64,000 nucleotides of DNA from an uncultured Paludibacter sp. (lineage in GTDB: Bacteria > Bacteroidota > Bacteroidia > Bacteroidales > Paludibacteraceae). The stretch lies in NCBI GenBank assembly GCA_937897985.1, contig CALCBD010000010.1, positions 1-64,000 of the forward strand, given 5' to 3'. The notes under the pieces were generated by a model that saw only the letters and a program-made list of their open reading frames with translations, searched no databases and was not told the origin of the DNA. Position numbers and translations under genes: made by a program. This document shows, piece after piece, positions 54,337 to 63,665 of the stretch. The stretch's first letter is position 1. Each line of letters begins with the position of its first letter.

Positions 54337-55990
54337 TTTAAAGCCTGAAACGAGGATCATTGTTTTATACTTTTTACTGATTCCTGCACTTTGCGCAGGG
54401 AGCGGACATAAATCGCATTTTATTGAACTGAGCCTTCGATATATTGATGTTTCTTCGATGGATGTTCAGCCCGGCGATACTTTGCTGATTGAAGCCGGAA
54501 TACGCAAATCGCTGAAAATATCAAATCTGAAGGGTGACTCGCTGAATTATATTATAGTCAGAAATTACGGAGGCGATGTCATAATTGAAAATAATGATTT
54601 TCACTATGGATTTTCTTTTTCGCACTGTTCATTTTTCAGAGTGACAGGTAGTTATAAAAATGAAGCCGGTGTTTACGGTATAAAAGTGCTCGGAACCGGC
54701 AGCGGTGCAAGCGGACTAAGTTTTGATAATCTGAGTACTAATTACGAAGCTGACCATATTGAAATAGCAAATACCGGATTTGCAGGCATTTTTGCATTTT
54801 CACAACCCACCATCGATTTAAGTGCCAACAGAGGTCACTTTGTTCAGCGAAATACCATAATCAGGAATAATTATATCCACGATACTGGTGGCGAAGGAAT
54901 GTACATTGGTCATTCATTTTATAATGGTTATCAGATTACGTCTGAAAATCAGTCTTATATATTGTATCCTCACGAAATTACCGGTCTTAAGGTTTATGAT
55001 AATATATTGAAAAATACCGGTTATGATGGATTACAAATTTGCTGTGCAACTGAAGGAACCGAAGTTTATAATAATACAATTTACAATTACGGTACACTTA
55101 ACCAATCGATGCAACATTCCGGAATACAGATAGGTGCAGGTACAAAACTCAGATGCTTCAACAATACTATCCTGGATGGTTCGGGTACCGGAATTATGAT
55201 GATGGGATTTGGTGGAAGTGTAATATATAATAACCTGATAGTCAATGCAGGGAAAAATTATTTCACAAACGACCCTGACGTTCGTGAATATGGAATTTTT
55301 GTAGACGACCGATGTACTCTTCCGAATACAAGTTTCTTTATTTTGAATAATACGATAATAAAATCTAAGTCAGACGGAATTCGGTTTTATAGTTTAATCA
55401 GTCGTAAAAATTTATTAGCCAATAATTTAATCATACAACCCGGTTCGAAATATTTATATGAACCCGGTAATTATAGCTTTATTTATCCCAGACAGGGAAG
55501 TGATATCAGGTACAACTCGAACTTTTTCACCAACCAGTTTATGGGCGAAACTGAAATTGACTGCAACGATATTCAGAAAAGTATTGACAGTCTGAAAATT
55601 CATATTGGTGAGCTGCAATTGCAGAAGAGGGGAGCAGATGTAAGTGAATATGGGATATTTACTGATTATTTCAATCAGTTACGTCTCAGTACCCCGAGTA
55701 TTGGTGCTTTCGAATACTACGGTGATGTTGTGAAATCAATGAAAATACAAAAGGATATCAATTTGTTACACAACGATGGAAACAGTGATTACATCATTGA
55801 AAACAATTCATCGATTGATTTCAAAACAATCACCATTTATAATTTGAGCGGGACTATTGTCTTTCAAAAAGATATTGAAGTTTCAGGTATTGTTAAATTC
55901 AATCTGAAAGGAATTTTACCTAATGGTATATATTTATTGAAAATTCAGAATCCCGATCAGTTTTTATCAGGCAGATTTTATGTTAACTAA
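54305..55990 (+). CDS. T9SS-sorted right-handed parallel beta-helix protein
   Basis: The 561-residue protein begins inside the last 32 bases of the preceding kinase gene, in another frame. A hydrophobic segment after a short charged leader (about 16-33, RIIVLYFLLIPALCAG) suits a signal peptide. Residues about 45-440 show the parallel beta-helix repeat: successive strands such as IIRNNYIHDTGGEGMYIG, VYDNILKNTGYDGLQI and CFNNTILDGSGTGIMMMG. Such folds are typical of polysaccharide lyases and adhesins; no catalytic Lys/Arg set is evident. Residues about 490-561 form a T9SS type A sorting domain ending GRFYVN. Translational coupling to the kinase is likely. Confidence 0.85.
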   Translation: MIGTKFREVFNLKPETRIIVLYFLLIPALCAGSGHKSHFIELSLRYIDVSSMDVQPGDTLLIEAGIRKSLKISNLKGDSLNYIIVRNYGGDVIIENNDFHYGFSFSHCSFFRVTGSYKNEAGVYGIKVLGTGSGASGLSFDNLSTNYEADHIEIANTGFAGIFAFSQPTIDLSANRGHFVQRNTIIRNNYIHDTGGEGMYIGHSFYNGYQITSENQSYILYPHEITGLKVYDNILKNTGYDGLQICCATEGTEVYNNTIYNYGTLNQSMQHSGIQIGAGTKLRCFNNTILDGSGTGIMMMGFGGSVIYNNLIVNAGKNYFTNDPDVREYGIFVDDRCTLPNTSFFILNNTIIKSKSDGIRFYSLISRKNLLANNLIIQPGSKYLYEPGNYSFIYPRQGSDIRYNSNFFTNQFMGETEIDCNDIQKSIDSLKIHIGELQLQKRGADVSEYGIFTDYFNQLRLSTPSIGAFEYYGDVVKSMKIQKDINLLHNDGNSDYIIENNSSIDFKTITIYNLSGTIVFQKDIEVSGIVKFNLKGILPNGIYLLKIQNPDQFLSGRFYVN

Positions 55991-56231
55991 TAAAATGAAG
56001 TAGTACAAATGTTGATCATAGTTGTTTAAAAGCATTGAAAGACAGTATTTTATTATATTTAATCAGAGAATTTATCCTGAAAGACTAAATTCAGGAAAAA
56101 ATTATAACAGAAAAAGCATAAGTCCTGCCGGAATTAAAAAATTGGTAAAAAAGTTTTTATTTGCCCGTTAATTATTCCGCTGACTAAGTGACAAAAAATG
56201 AGAAGTAGAACATTGAAATATCAAATAAAAA

Positions 56232-58706
56232 ATGCAGGATACCCGCAGTCATCAATTGTTTAAAACAATTGAACAAAGCCATGTAAGTATTGTAGTTGCT
56301 GATATACAGGGAAATATAGAATATGTGAATCCGCATTTTACTAAAATTACAGGTTACAGTCCCGGAGAGGTTATAGGTAAAAATCCGCGAATCTTAAAGT
56401 CGGAATTAACATCGGACGAAACCTACAGAAACCTATGGGGCTGTCTTTTAAAAGGGCAGGAGTGGAGGGGAGAATTGTGTAATAAGAGGAAGGATGGAAG
56501 TCTGTTCTGGGAGTCGGCAATCATTTCGGTAGTTCGGAACGGTGATGAAATCTCAGGGTTTATAGCTGTTAAAGAGGATATTACACATGAAAAACTGGTG
56601 AATGAAGAGATGCAGAAATTGTCCAGACTACAGGATATTCTGGTCGATATCTCACTTCGGAATATAAATTTAAGTATTAATGACATGGAAGTAAATGTCA
56701 TTAAGTCATTAAAGGATATCAGTGAATTTGTTGATGCCGACAGGGCCTTGATATTCAAATACAACTGGGAAAGAAACTGTTGTACATGCCAGCACGAATG
56801 GTTTGCGGATAATTTATATCCGGTAGGTGAAAAGTTAATGCAGGTCGGATTAGACGAGATGAAAGAATGGACAAAAAATCATCTCAATGCTGAGGTTTTT
56901 TATATTCCGGATATTGAAAATTACTTCGGCGACAGTAATGAAATACTTAAGGAACGGGGTTTAAAAAGTCTGATTTCAGTACCGTTTTTTATTGAAAACC
57001 AATGTGTTGGATTTATCAGCTTCGATTCTGTTTTAAAGAAACATAAATATACAGAAAAAGAGATATCTTTGTTAAAAGTTTTCGGACAGATTTATGCCAG
57101 CCTTTTACAAAGAAGTAAACTGGAGCTGGATTTAAAAATGGAAATGCAGAAAGCCCGGAAAGCGAATGAAGCTAAATCGGAGTTTTTAGCCAACATGAGT
57201 CACGAGTTGAGGACACCGCTCAATGGTGTCATCGGATTTTCCGAATTATTGATGCAGACCGAACAAACCAAAGTTCAGAATCAATATTCGACAGCGATAA
57301 ATACAAGTGCAAAAACACTTTTGAGTGTAATAAATGATATACTTGATTTTTCGAAAATTGAAGCAAATAAATTAGATCTTGAAATTGTAAAAACAGACAT
57401 TATCGAGTTGCTCGAACACGCTATCGATATAGTTAAGCACAATGCTGAAAAAAAAGGATTAGAACTATTATTGAATATCCCTGTAAATTTACCACGCTTC
57501 GCTTTTATTGATCCGGTACGCGTGTCGCAGATTCTTATCAATTTACTGAGCAATGCTATTAAATTTACAATTTCAGGCGAAATTGAATTAAAGGTAATTT
57601 TTGAATGCAATGATGATGAAAACGGAAATTATTCATTTTATGTAAGAGATACCGGAATTGGAATCAATGACAATGAAAAGCTTAAACTTTTCAGGGCATT
57701 TTCGCAGGCTGATACGTCCACAACACGCCGGTTTGGTGGTACAGGACTCGGGCTCATTATTTCGGATAAATTAGCCCGTAAAATGGGTGACAAAATTAAA
57801 TTTGAAAGTAAAGTTGGCGAAGGTTCTACATTTTATTTCACAATTAATGCACTTTATGAAACAAACAGTAAAGTGTTTTCTGAAAAAATTGAAAATATTA
57901 AGCGTGCATTGGTTATCGATGATAATCTGAACAGCCGTATTTATATCCAGCGGCTTCTTAGTAACTGGGGAATCGAAACTATTACCTGCGAGAGTGCTTC
58001 CGAAGCTGTATTTATTCTGCAGGTTTCTTCTCATTACGATTTAATAGTGGTTGATAATCAGATACATAATTCCAATGGTTTAGAATCGATACGACTCATT
58101 TGCAGAAAACTTAACATTTCGGTCGATTCCCGGAACTTTTTGTTGTTACACGCATCGACCGACGATTTTATATTTTTCGAAGAATGTGAACAAACCGGTA
58201 TTAAGTATTTAATTGAGAAACCTTTGCGTTATGATGAAGTGTATAACTATCTTTTAAATATTGATGTTAACCGCACATATAAAAAGAATGAAAAAGTAAT
58301 AACTGAAAAACCAAATCAAATGAATGGAAATTTTAAAATCCTGATCGCCGACGACGATGTGTTTAACATGATGCTGGCAAAAGCAATGATATCGAATATC
58401 ATTACCGACGTGGAAATTTCTGAAGCAGTAAATGGAAAAATTGCTTTGGAGAAAGTTTTAAACAACGACTTTGACCTTGTTTTCATGGATGTACAGATGC
58501 CTGAAATGGACGGAAATGAAGCTACCAAAGCCATACGCGAAGTTGAATCCGCGACCGGAAAACATACAATTATTATCGGTTTGACGGCAGGTGCCTTAGA
58601 AACCGAACGTGAAAAATGTTTAAGTTCGGGAATGGATGTTTTCTTAACAAAACCAATCGACACTCAGAAACTTAAAGATACTATACATAAATTATTGAAA
58701 TTGTAA
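56232..58706 (+). CDS. Hybrid sensor histidine kinase with PAS, GAF and two receivers
   Basis: The 824-residue cytoplasmic kinase has an N-terminal PAS domain (about 12-130, with GKNPRILKS and PAC region SGFIAVKEDI). One GAF domain (about 135-295, CQHEWFADN) related to those in the preceding kinase follows, then HisKA with His324 (MSHELRTPLN) and HATPase_c (NAIKFT, DTGIGI, GTGLGL). Receiver 1 around Asp608 and receiver 2 with Asp753 (MDVQMPEMDG) end the chain. Receiver 1 keeps the Asp but has QIHNSNG instead of xMPxxDG, so it may be impaired or specialised. There is no HPt, so it would need one from a partner. Confidence 0.88.
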   Translation: MQDTRSHQLFKTIEQSHVSIVVADIQGNIEYVNPHFTKITGYSPGEVIGKNPRILKSELTSDETYRNLWGCLLKGQEWRGELCNKRKDGSLFWESAIISVVRNGDEISGFIAVKEDITHEKLVNEEMQKLSRLQDILVDISLRNINLSINDMEVNVIKSLKDISEFVDADRALIFKYNWERNCCTCQHEWFADNLYPVGEKLMQVGLDEMKEWTKNHLNAEVFYIPDIENYFGDSNEILKERGLKSLISVPFFIENQCVGFISFDSVLKKHKYTEKEISLLKVFGQIYASLLQRSKLELDLKMEMQKARKANEAKSEFLANMSHELRTPLNGVIGFSELLMQTEQTKVQNQYSTAINTSAKTLLSVINDILDFSKIEANKLDLEIVKTDIIELLEHAIDIVKHNAEKKGLELLLNIPVNLPRFAFIDPVRVSQILINLLSNAIKFTISGEIELKVIFECNDDENGNYSFYVRDTGIGINDNEKLKLFRAFSQADTSTTRRFGGTGLGLIISDKLARKMGDKIKFESKVGEGSTFYFTINALYETNSKVFSEKIENIKRALVIDDNLNSRIYIQRLLSNWGIETITCESASEAVFILQVSSHYDLIVVDNQIHNSNGLESIRLICRKLNISVDSRNFLLLHASTDDFIFFEECEQTGIKYLIEKPLRYDEVYNYLLNIDVNRTYKKNEKVITEKPNQMNGNFKILIADDDVFNMMLAKAMISNIITDVEISEAVNGKIALEKVLNNDFDLVFMDVQMPEMDGNEATKAIREVESATGKHTIIIGLTAGALETEREKCLSSGMDVFLTKPIDTQKLKDTIHKLLKL

Positions 58707-58751
58707 GATATAAAACAGCTGATTATCTTATAATTAATCTCCCGAACAATT

Positions 58752-59891
58752 ATGGACAACAGAACAAATAAGCTTATTTTGATCATTGATGATAATCCGA
58801 TGAATCTTATAATTACTTCAAAAGTACTTGAAGGTTTTGGATTTAGTTGTTGTACGGCCGAAACCGGCCCTGAAGGCTTGAAACTGATTGAAAAGTGTTT
58901 ACCTGCACTAATTTTACTGGATATTTCTATGCCCGGTATGGATGGATATGAAGTGTGCAGGTTGATAAAAATGAACGGGAAATGGAAAGAAATTCCGGTT
59001 ATTTTTCTTACCGCCAATAATCAGACTGCCGATTTATTGAAAGGCTTCGAATTAGGTGGTGTCGACTACATTACAAAACCATTCAGGAGCGAAGAATTGT
59101 CAATCAGAGTGATGACTCATTTGGAACTGGCCGAATCGAAAAGGGAAATTTTAGAAATGAACCGGCAGAGGGATAAGCTGTACTCAATTATTGCACATGA
59201 TATTCGTTCCCCGCTCTCGGGAATCCTGCAAACAATTGATGCTATTGATCAGGGATTTTTCGACCCGACAAGTGATGATTTTAAAGAGATTATACACCAT
59301 TTGCGCGAAAGAACACTCGAAACAAGTACTTTGCTGACAAGTTTGCTGCAATGGACAAGGTTGAAAAGTGATAATGTTAATATCGAGCCCAAGGAAACCA
59401 ATATCTTTGTTGTAATAACGAGTTGTATTCAATTGCTCGAAGCCAATGCGCTAATGAAGGAGATTAATATCCATTTTGATCCGGGAGATGAATCAATAGC
59501 GATTTGTGATGAAGTTTCAATGCACACCGTATTCAGGAATCTGATTACCAACGCAATAAAATTTACACCGAACAATGGTAATATCTGGATAAGGACAAAA
59601 AACGGCTCTGATAAGCTTTTTGTCGAAATTATTGATTCCGGAATCGGGATGGAAAATGATACCATAGATAAAATATTTAACAAAAATGAACACTTTACAA
59701 GCTCAGGCACCAATAACGAACAGGGGACAGGGCTGGGTTTACTGATAGTAAGGGAATTTATCGAAAAAAATAATGCAAAACTCAGGGTCGAAAGTGTAAT
59801 TGGTAAAGGATCAACCTTTATTATCGAACTTCCGGCAAAAAAATTAAGTCCTGAATATCAAATTCAATCAGAAAAATCACTATTAAACTAA
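58752..59891 (+). CDS. Receiver-first histidine kinase (REC-HisKA-HATPase)
   Basis: The 379-residue protein puts the receiver ahead of the kinase: REC about 6-120 with Asp57 (LDISMPGMDG), coiled coil, HisKA with His149 in AHDIRSPLSG, and HATPase_c with NAIKFT, DSGIGM and GTGLGLLI. Having no other sensor domain, it should be regulated through phosphorylation of its receiver, linking one kinase to another. It lies 45 bases after the previous kinase and only four bases before the sigma-54 regulator, so the two are probably partners. Confidence 0.88.
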   Translation: MDNRTNKLILIIDDNPMNLIITSKVLEGFGFSCCTAETGPEGLKLIEKCLPALILLDISMPGMDGYEVCRLIKMNGKWKEIPVIFLTANNQTADLLKGFELGGVDYITKPFRSEELSIRVMTHLELAESKREILEMNRQRDKLYSIIAHDIRSPLSGILQTIDAIDQGFFDPTSDDFKEIIHHLRERTLETSTLLTSLLQWTRLKSDNVNIEPKETNIFVVITSCIQLLEANALMKEINIHFDPGDESIAICDEVSMHTVFRNLITNAIKFTPNNGNIWIRTKNGSDKLFVEIIDSGIGMENDTIDKIFNKNEHFTSSGTNNEQGTGLGLLIVREFIEKNNAKLRVESVIGKGSTFIIELPAKKLSPEYQIQSEKSLLN

Positions 59892-59895
59892 TGTA

Positions 59896-61272
59896 ATGGA
59901 AAATAGCTTGTTAAATATACTGATTATCGATGATGACTTAATTTACCGTCGTCTTTCATTGTCGATCCTGAAGGAAAGATTTAACGTTTTTTCGGCCGAA
60001 AATCCATCAAAAGGTTTTCAGATTCTGAAAACTCAGAAAATCGAGTTTGTTATATGCGATTATCGTTTGCCCGAAATGGATGGTTTGGATGTGTTGAAAA
60101 AAATTAAAAGTGAATATCCTGATACAGAGGTAATTGTTATAAGTGATTCAGGCAATATGGACACAGTGATAGAATCACTCCGGCGTGGAGCTGTTGATTA
60201 TCTTAAAAAGCCCTTTACGCCTGCCGATTTATGGATGGCAATTGAAAAAACTCAGAAATTTGCTATACTCAGACAAAGTTTTAACAACGAAAAAAATAAA
60301 AATATTCAACTCAAAAAAACAATTGATTTTGAGTTTGGAATTGAAATGATTGGAAATTCCAAAATTGTTAAGGACATTAAAAATCAAATGCGAATGGTTG
60401 CCCAAACACCTGATACTTCTGTGCTTATACTGGGCGAAAGTGGTACAGGTAAAGAGTTGGTGGCAAGAGGCATTCATAATCTGAGTAAAAGAAAAGACGA
60501 ATTCTTCGGTGCAGTTAATATGTCGGCTATTCCTGAAGACTTATTCGAAAGTGAATTTTTCGGACATAAAAAGGGTAGTTTTACAGGAGCAATAAATGAC
60601 AAGGCAGGTTGGTTCGAAACTGCTGACAAAGGAACACTTTTTCTGGACGAAATTGGCGAAATGTCGCCTAACCTGCAGGTAAAATTGTTGAGGGTACTTG
60701 AAGACAGAACTTTTACAAAAGTAGGAACACAAAACACTTCAAACTTTGATATAAGAATTATTTCTGCTACAAATAAAGCATTAGAAATCATATCGTTAGG
60801 TAAGGAGTTTCGACTCGATTTGTTTCACCGAATCGGGACCTTTATTATATTTATTCCACCACTGCGGGACAGGACGGAAGATATTCCTGAATTATTAAAT
60901 TATTTTACTGATATGTATAGTTTAAAACTTGGTAAATCAATTAAATATATTCAACCTGAAGTATATGAATTACTTAAAAACTATCAATTTCCGGGAAATA
61001 TTCGTGAATTACGAAATATAACTGAACGTGCTGTTATTCTGTCATCGGATAACATAATTAAAACAGAAGATTTCACGCTGACAGGCTCACTTGTTAAAAA
61101 TTCACGAAACGAAACCGGTTTCAATACACTTAATCTTGAGGAAATAGAAAAACAAACAATAATGAAAGCTCTGGAAATTTCAAATAATAATAAATCCGAA
61201 GCTGCCCGTTTACTGAATCTTGAGTGGAATGCACTTTACAGAAGAATACAGAAATACGGGATAAAAATATAA
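59896..61272 (+). CDS. Sigma-54-dependent response regulator (NtrC family)
   Basis: The 458-residue activator has three modules: REC with Asp55 (DYRLPEMDG), a central AAA+ domain, and a Fis-type C-terminal helix-turn-helix (NKSEAARLLNLEWNALYRRI). The AAA+ part has Walker A GESGTGKE at 180-187, GSFTGA near 234 (a Ser variant of GAFTGA), and Walker B GTLFLDEIGE. It should hydrolyse ATP to open sigma-54 promoters when phosphorylated. It is the likely output of the kinase cluster and the last gene before the lipoprotein at 61425, which has a candidate -24/-12 site. Confidence 0.93.
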   Translation: MENSLLNILIIDDDLIYRRLSLSILKERFNVFSAENPSKGFQILKTQKIEFVICDYRLPEMDGLDVLKKIKSEYPDTEVIVISDSGNMDTVIESLRRGAVDYLKKPFTPADLWMAIEKTQKFAILRQSFNNEKNKNIQLKKTIDFEFGIEMIGNSKIVKDIKNQMRMVAQTPDTSVLILGESGTGKELVARGIHNLSKRKDEFFGAVNMSAIPEDLFESEFFGHKKGSFTGAINDKAGWFETADKGTLFLDEIGEMSPNLQVKLLRVLEDRTFTKVGTQNTSNFDIRIISATNKALEIISLGKEFRLDLFHRIGTFIIFIPPLRDRTEDIPELLNYFTDMYSLKLGKSIKYIQPEVYELLKNYQFPGNIRELRNITERAVILSSDNIIKTEDFTLTGSLVKNSRNETGFNTLNLEEIEKQTIMKALEISNNNKSEAARLLNLEWNALYRRIQKYGIKI

Positions 61273-61367
61273 CTAAAATCTTCGTTTTCGAAGAGTGTTT
61301 CTTTGAATTTAAAGAGTTTATTTTAGCAGTAAATATATAAATCTCATAATATCAGATAAATAGATGT

Positions 61368-61384
61368 TTGGCATTTAACTTGGA
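61368..61384 (+). promoter_or_regulatory. Candidate sigma-54 (-24/-12) promoter upstream of the LruC lipoprotein gene
   Basis: TTGGCA at 61368-61373 and TTGGA at 61380-61384 give GG-N10-GG spacing, one base off the TGGCAC-N5-TTGC consensus. It lies 41 bases before the start codon and just after the gene for a sigma-54 activator. The site is inferred, not proven. Confidence 0.4.
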
Positions 61385-61424
61385 ATAAGTAAGATGCAAA
61401 ATTTAAATTTATTCTAAAAATTAT

Positions 61425-63524
61425 ATGAAAAGGAAAAATTCCGCCGTACACAATTTAGTATTAGTTTTTCTCACATTATTTGCGGGCACTTTAAGTTCCT
61501 GTCTCGAAAATAAATACAAGGAATTAGATGAAAATTTGAATTATTCAAATTTTGATTACAAAACTACAAAGGAAATAAGTGTAAATATAAACACACTTAA
61601 TAATTCGAACCAGCCCATCGAAGGTGTTTATATTGAATTGTACACACAAAATCCGTTAAATGAAGCGGGAAATCTGATTTCGGATAGTGAAAAATACCTG
61701 ATTCAGAAAGGAATAACCGACAAAAATGGTGTACTGAAATGCAAAATAGCTCCGGCTTCGTATGTCGATAGTTTAATTGTTATTGTTGAACATATAGGTT
61801 TACCAGTTTTTCAACAATATAAAATCAATTCGACTGAAATGAATTTAACTATTGGCGGAGCTAATAATTCTTCAAAAGTTTCTTCAGCCCCTGCAGGTAT
61901 TTCTTCGGTTGTAGCATTACCTTCACCACAAAAAGTTAATGGTTATTATGTATTGGGTTCATGGGATAATTCCGGTTATCCTGCATATTTATGGGGAACC
62001 AAAGATTTAATTTCCAATGAATTATTGTCGGATATCAATGCGTCGTTACCCGAAAAAATTAAATTGCCTGTATCGCACCCCGAGTACATTAACTCTGTTG
62101 ATGAAGGTAATATCGTTCTGATTGAGGATGCTGAAGTTTGGGTAACTTTTGTTCACGAAGGCGCAGGTTATTTGAATACTTTGGGCTATTACACCCATCC
62201 CAACGATAATCCGCCTGCATCAAAGGCTTCAATAACCGATGCTACAATAGTTTTTCCTAATGTATCATACAGTGGATCAGGTGGAAGTTTGATTTCTGGT
62301 AACAAAGTTCAGTTATTATATCTCGATAAGGCAACAAATACATATACCACGGTTTTCCCTAAAGGTACGACCATTGCCTGGTTTTTTATTGCCAACGGCT
62401 TTACAGGTAATAAAATCGGTTCGGGGTATGCAACTTACTATTCTGATAAAAGATTTAATCCTGAAAAAAATGACCAGAACAAAAAGCATAATGTTATACT
62501 GAATGACACCAAAAGACAGCTGCTTCTGATTGGATTTGAGGATTTGAACCGTGAAAACGGATCGGACGAAGATTTCAATGACGGTGTGTTTTATTCAACC
62601 GTCACTCCTTATACCGCTGTAAAAACCAACAATCTAAAACCACTCGATACACCGAAAAATAATGATTCGGATGGAGATGGTGTATCTGATTCGCGTGATG
62701 AATATCCATACGATAGCGAAAGGGCTTTTAATAACTATTATCCCGGTAAGAATGAAGTCGGAACCCTTACTTTCGAAGATTTGTGGCCATCGAAAGGTGA
62801 TTATGATTTCAACGATTTAGTACTGAATTACAACTTTAATCAGGTTACCAATGCTGCAAACCAGATAGTGGATGTTGTTTCACAGATTACAGTGAAAGCC
62901 ATTGGTGCTTCGATGAGAAATCCATTCGTCATTACCTTTAATACACCTTCAGAAAATGTGAAATCTGTAACAGGTCAGAATTTATCAAAAAATATTTTCT
63001 CCCTGAATGCAAACAATACAGAAGCAAATCAAAAAAATGCTACAGTTCCGGTATTTGATGATCCTTTTAAAGTAATCGGTTTTATTGGCTCTATTGTTAA
63101 CAGTGTTAATGGAGGAGCTTATGCTGCTCCGAAAACAATAACGGTAACCACCACTTTTAAAAATCCTGTCAACTGGAACGATTTCGGAACAGCTCCTTAC
63201 AACCCGTTCATTGTTAAAAACGGAGTGCGCGGAAACGAAATTCATCTACCGGGAAGTTTACCAACCGATTTAGCTGATAAAACTTTGTTCGGAACTTTTG
63301 ATGATGAGTCAAGCATTGCTGCCGGAAAGTACTATGTGTCAGAAAAATATCTTCCCTGGGCAATGAATATCCCGGTTGATTTCGAATATCCGGTAGAAAA
63401 GGAAAGTATTTCAAATGTGTATTTGATGATGAAAGAATGGGCGCTGAGCAAAGGTTACAATTATATGGATTGGTATCTCGATAAGCCCGGATACCGCAAT
63501 TATAATAAAATTTTTAAAAAATAA
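61425..63524 (+). CDS. LruC/DUF4842-domain lipoprotein with DUF4114 region
   Basis: The 699-residue lipoprotein has a signal peptide with acylated Cys26 (TLSSCLEN). After an Asn/Ser-rich region that includes a carboxypeptidase-like segment, residues about 240-405 resemble DUF4114 (LLIGFEDLNRENGSDEDFNDGVFY). A Ca-binding-type DSDGDGVSDSRDEYPYD loop starts at Asp414. Residues 435 to the end resemble the LruC/DUF4842 domain (TLTFEDLWPSKGDYDFNDLVLNY). The acidic FNDxV motifs suggest Ca2+ binding. The protein should sit on the cell surface or outer membrane; its ligand is unknown. It follows the sigma-54 regulator gene and is a likely target of it. Confidence 0.9.
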   Translation: MKRKNSAVHNLVLVFLTLFAGTLSSCLENKYKELDENLNYSNFDYKTTKEISVNINTLNNSNQPIEGVYIELYTQNPLNEAGNLISDSEKYLIQKGITDKNGVLKCKIAPASYVDSLIVIVEHIGLPVFQQYKINSTEMNLTIGGANNSSKVSSAPAGISSVVALPSPQKVNGYYVLGSWDNSGYPAYLWGTKDLISNELLSDINASLPEKIKLPVSHPEYINSVDEGNIVLIEDAEVWVTFVHEGAGYLNTLGYYTHPNDNPPASKASITDATIVFPNVSYSGSGGSLISGNKVQLLYLDKATNTYTTVFPKGTTIAWFFIANGFTGNKIGSGYATYYSDKRFNPEKNDQNKKHNVILNDTKRQLLLIGFEDLNRENGSDEDFNDGVFYSTVTPYTAVKTNNLKPLDTPKNNDSDGDGVSDSRDEYPYDSERAFNNYYPGKNEVGTLTFEDLWPSKGDYDFNDLVLNYNFNQVTNAANQIVDVVSQITVKAIGASMRNPFVITFNTPSENVKSVTGQNLSKNIFSLNANNTEANQKNATVPVFDDPFKVIGFIGSIVNSVNGGAYAAPKTITVTTTFKNPVNWNDFGTAPYNPFIVKNGVRGNEIHLPGSLPTDLADKTLFGTFDDESSIAAGKYYVSEKYLPWAMNIPVDFEYPVEKESISNVYLMMKEWALSKGYNYMDWYLDKPGYRNYNKIFKK

Positions 63525-63559
63525 CCTAAGGGTTTTGCAATTAATTTGCAAAAAAAAAT

Positions 63560-63567
63560 TACTTTTG
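63560..63567 (+). promoter_or_regulatory. Candidate -7 promoter box for the terminal response regulator
   Basis: TACTTTTG matches TAnnTTTG, with TTTG at 63534-63537 at 22 bases. The start point would be near 63574, and the hairpin at 63585 would lie in the leader. Confidence 0.4.
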
Positions 63568-63584
63568 AAAAATGAATTCTGATT

Positions 63585-63630
63585 AAAGTCAAACGTTACC
63601 TCAAAAAGTTCGTTTGACTTTGATTGTTTC
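63585..63630 (+). terminator. Hairpin after the LruC gene, terminator or leader attenuator
   Basis: An 11-bp perfect stem (AAAGTCAAACG at 63585-63595 and its complement at 63611-63621) with a 15-base loop is followed only by a weak T-rich stretch. It lies between the LruC stop and the response regulator start at 63666. It may end the lipoprotein transcript or fold in the leader of the next one. Confidence 0.6.
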
Positions 63631-63665
63631 TGAATTTGATGGTCAATTGATAAATATGTAAATTA

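Noticed and set aside
58316..58663. 115-codon minus-strand frame inside the third kinase gene
   Set aside because: Shadow of the receiver coding frame, which has intact motifs.
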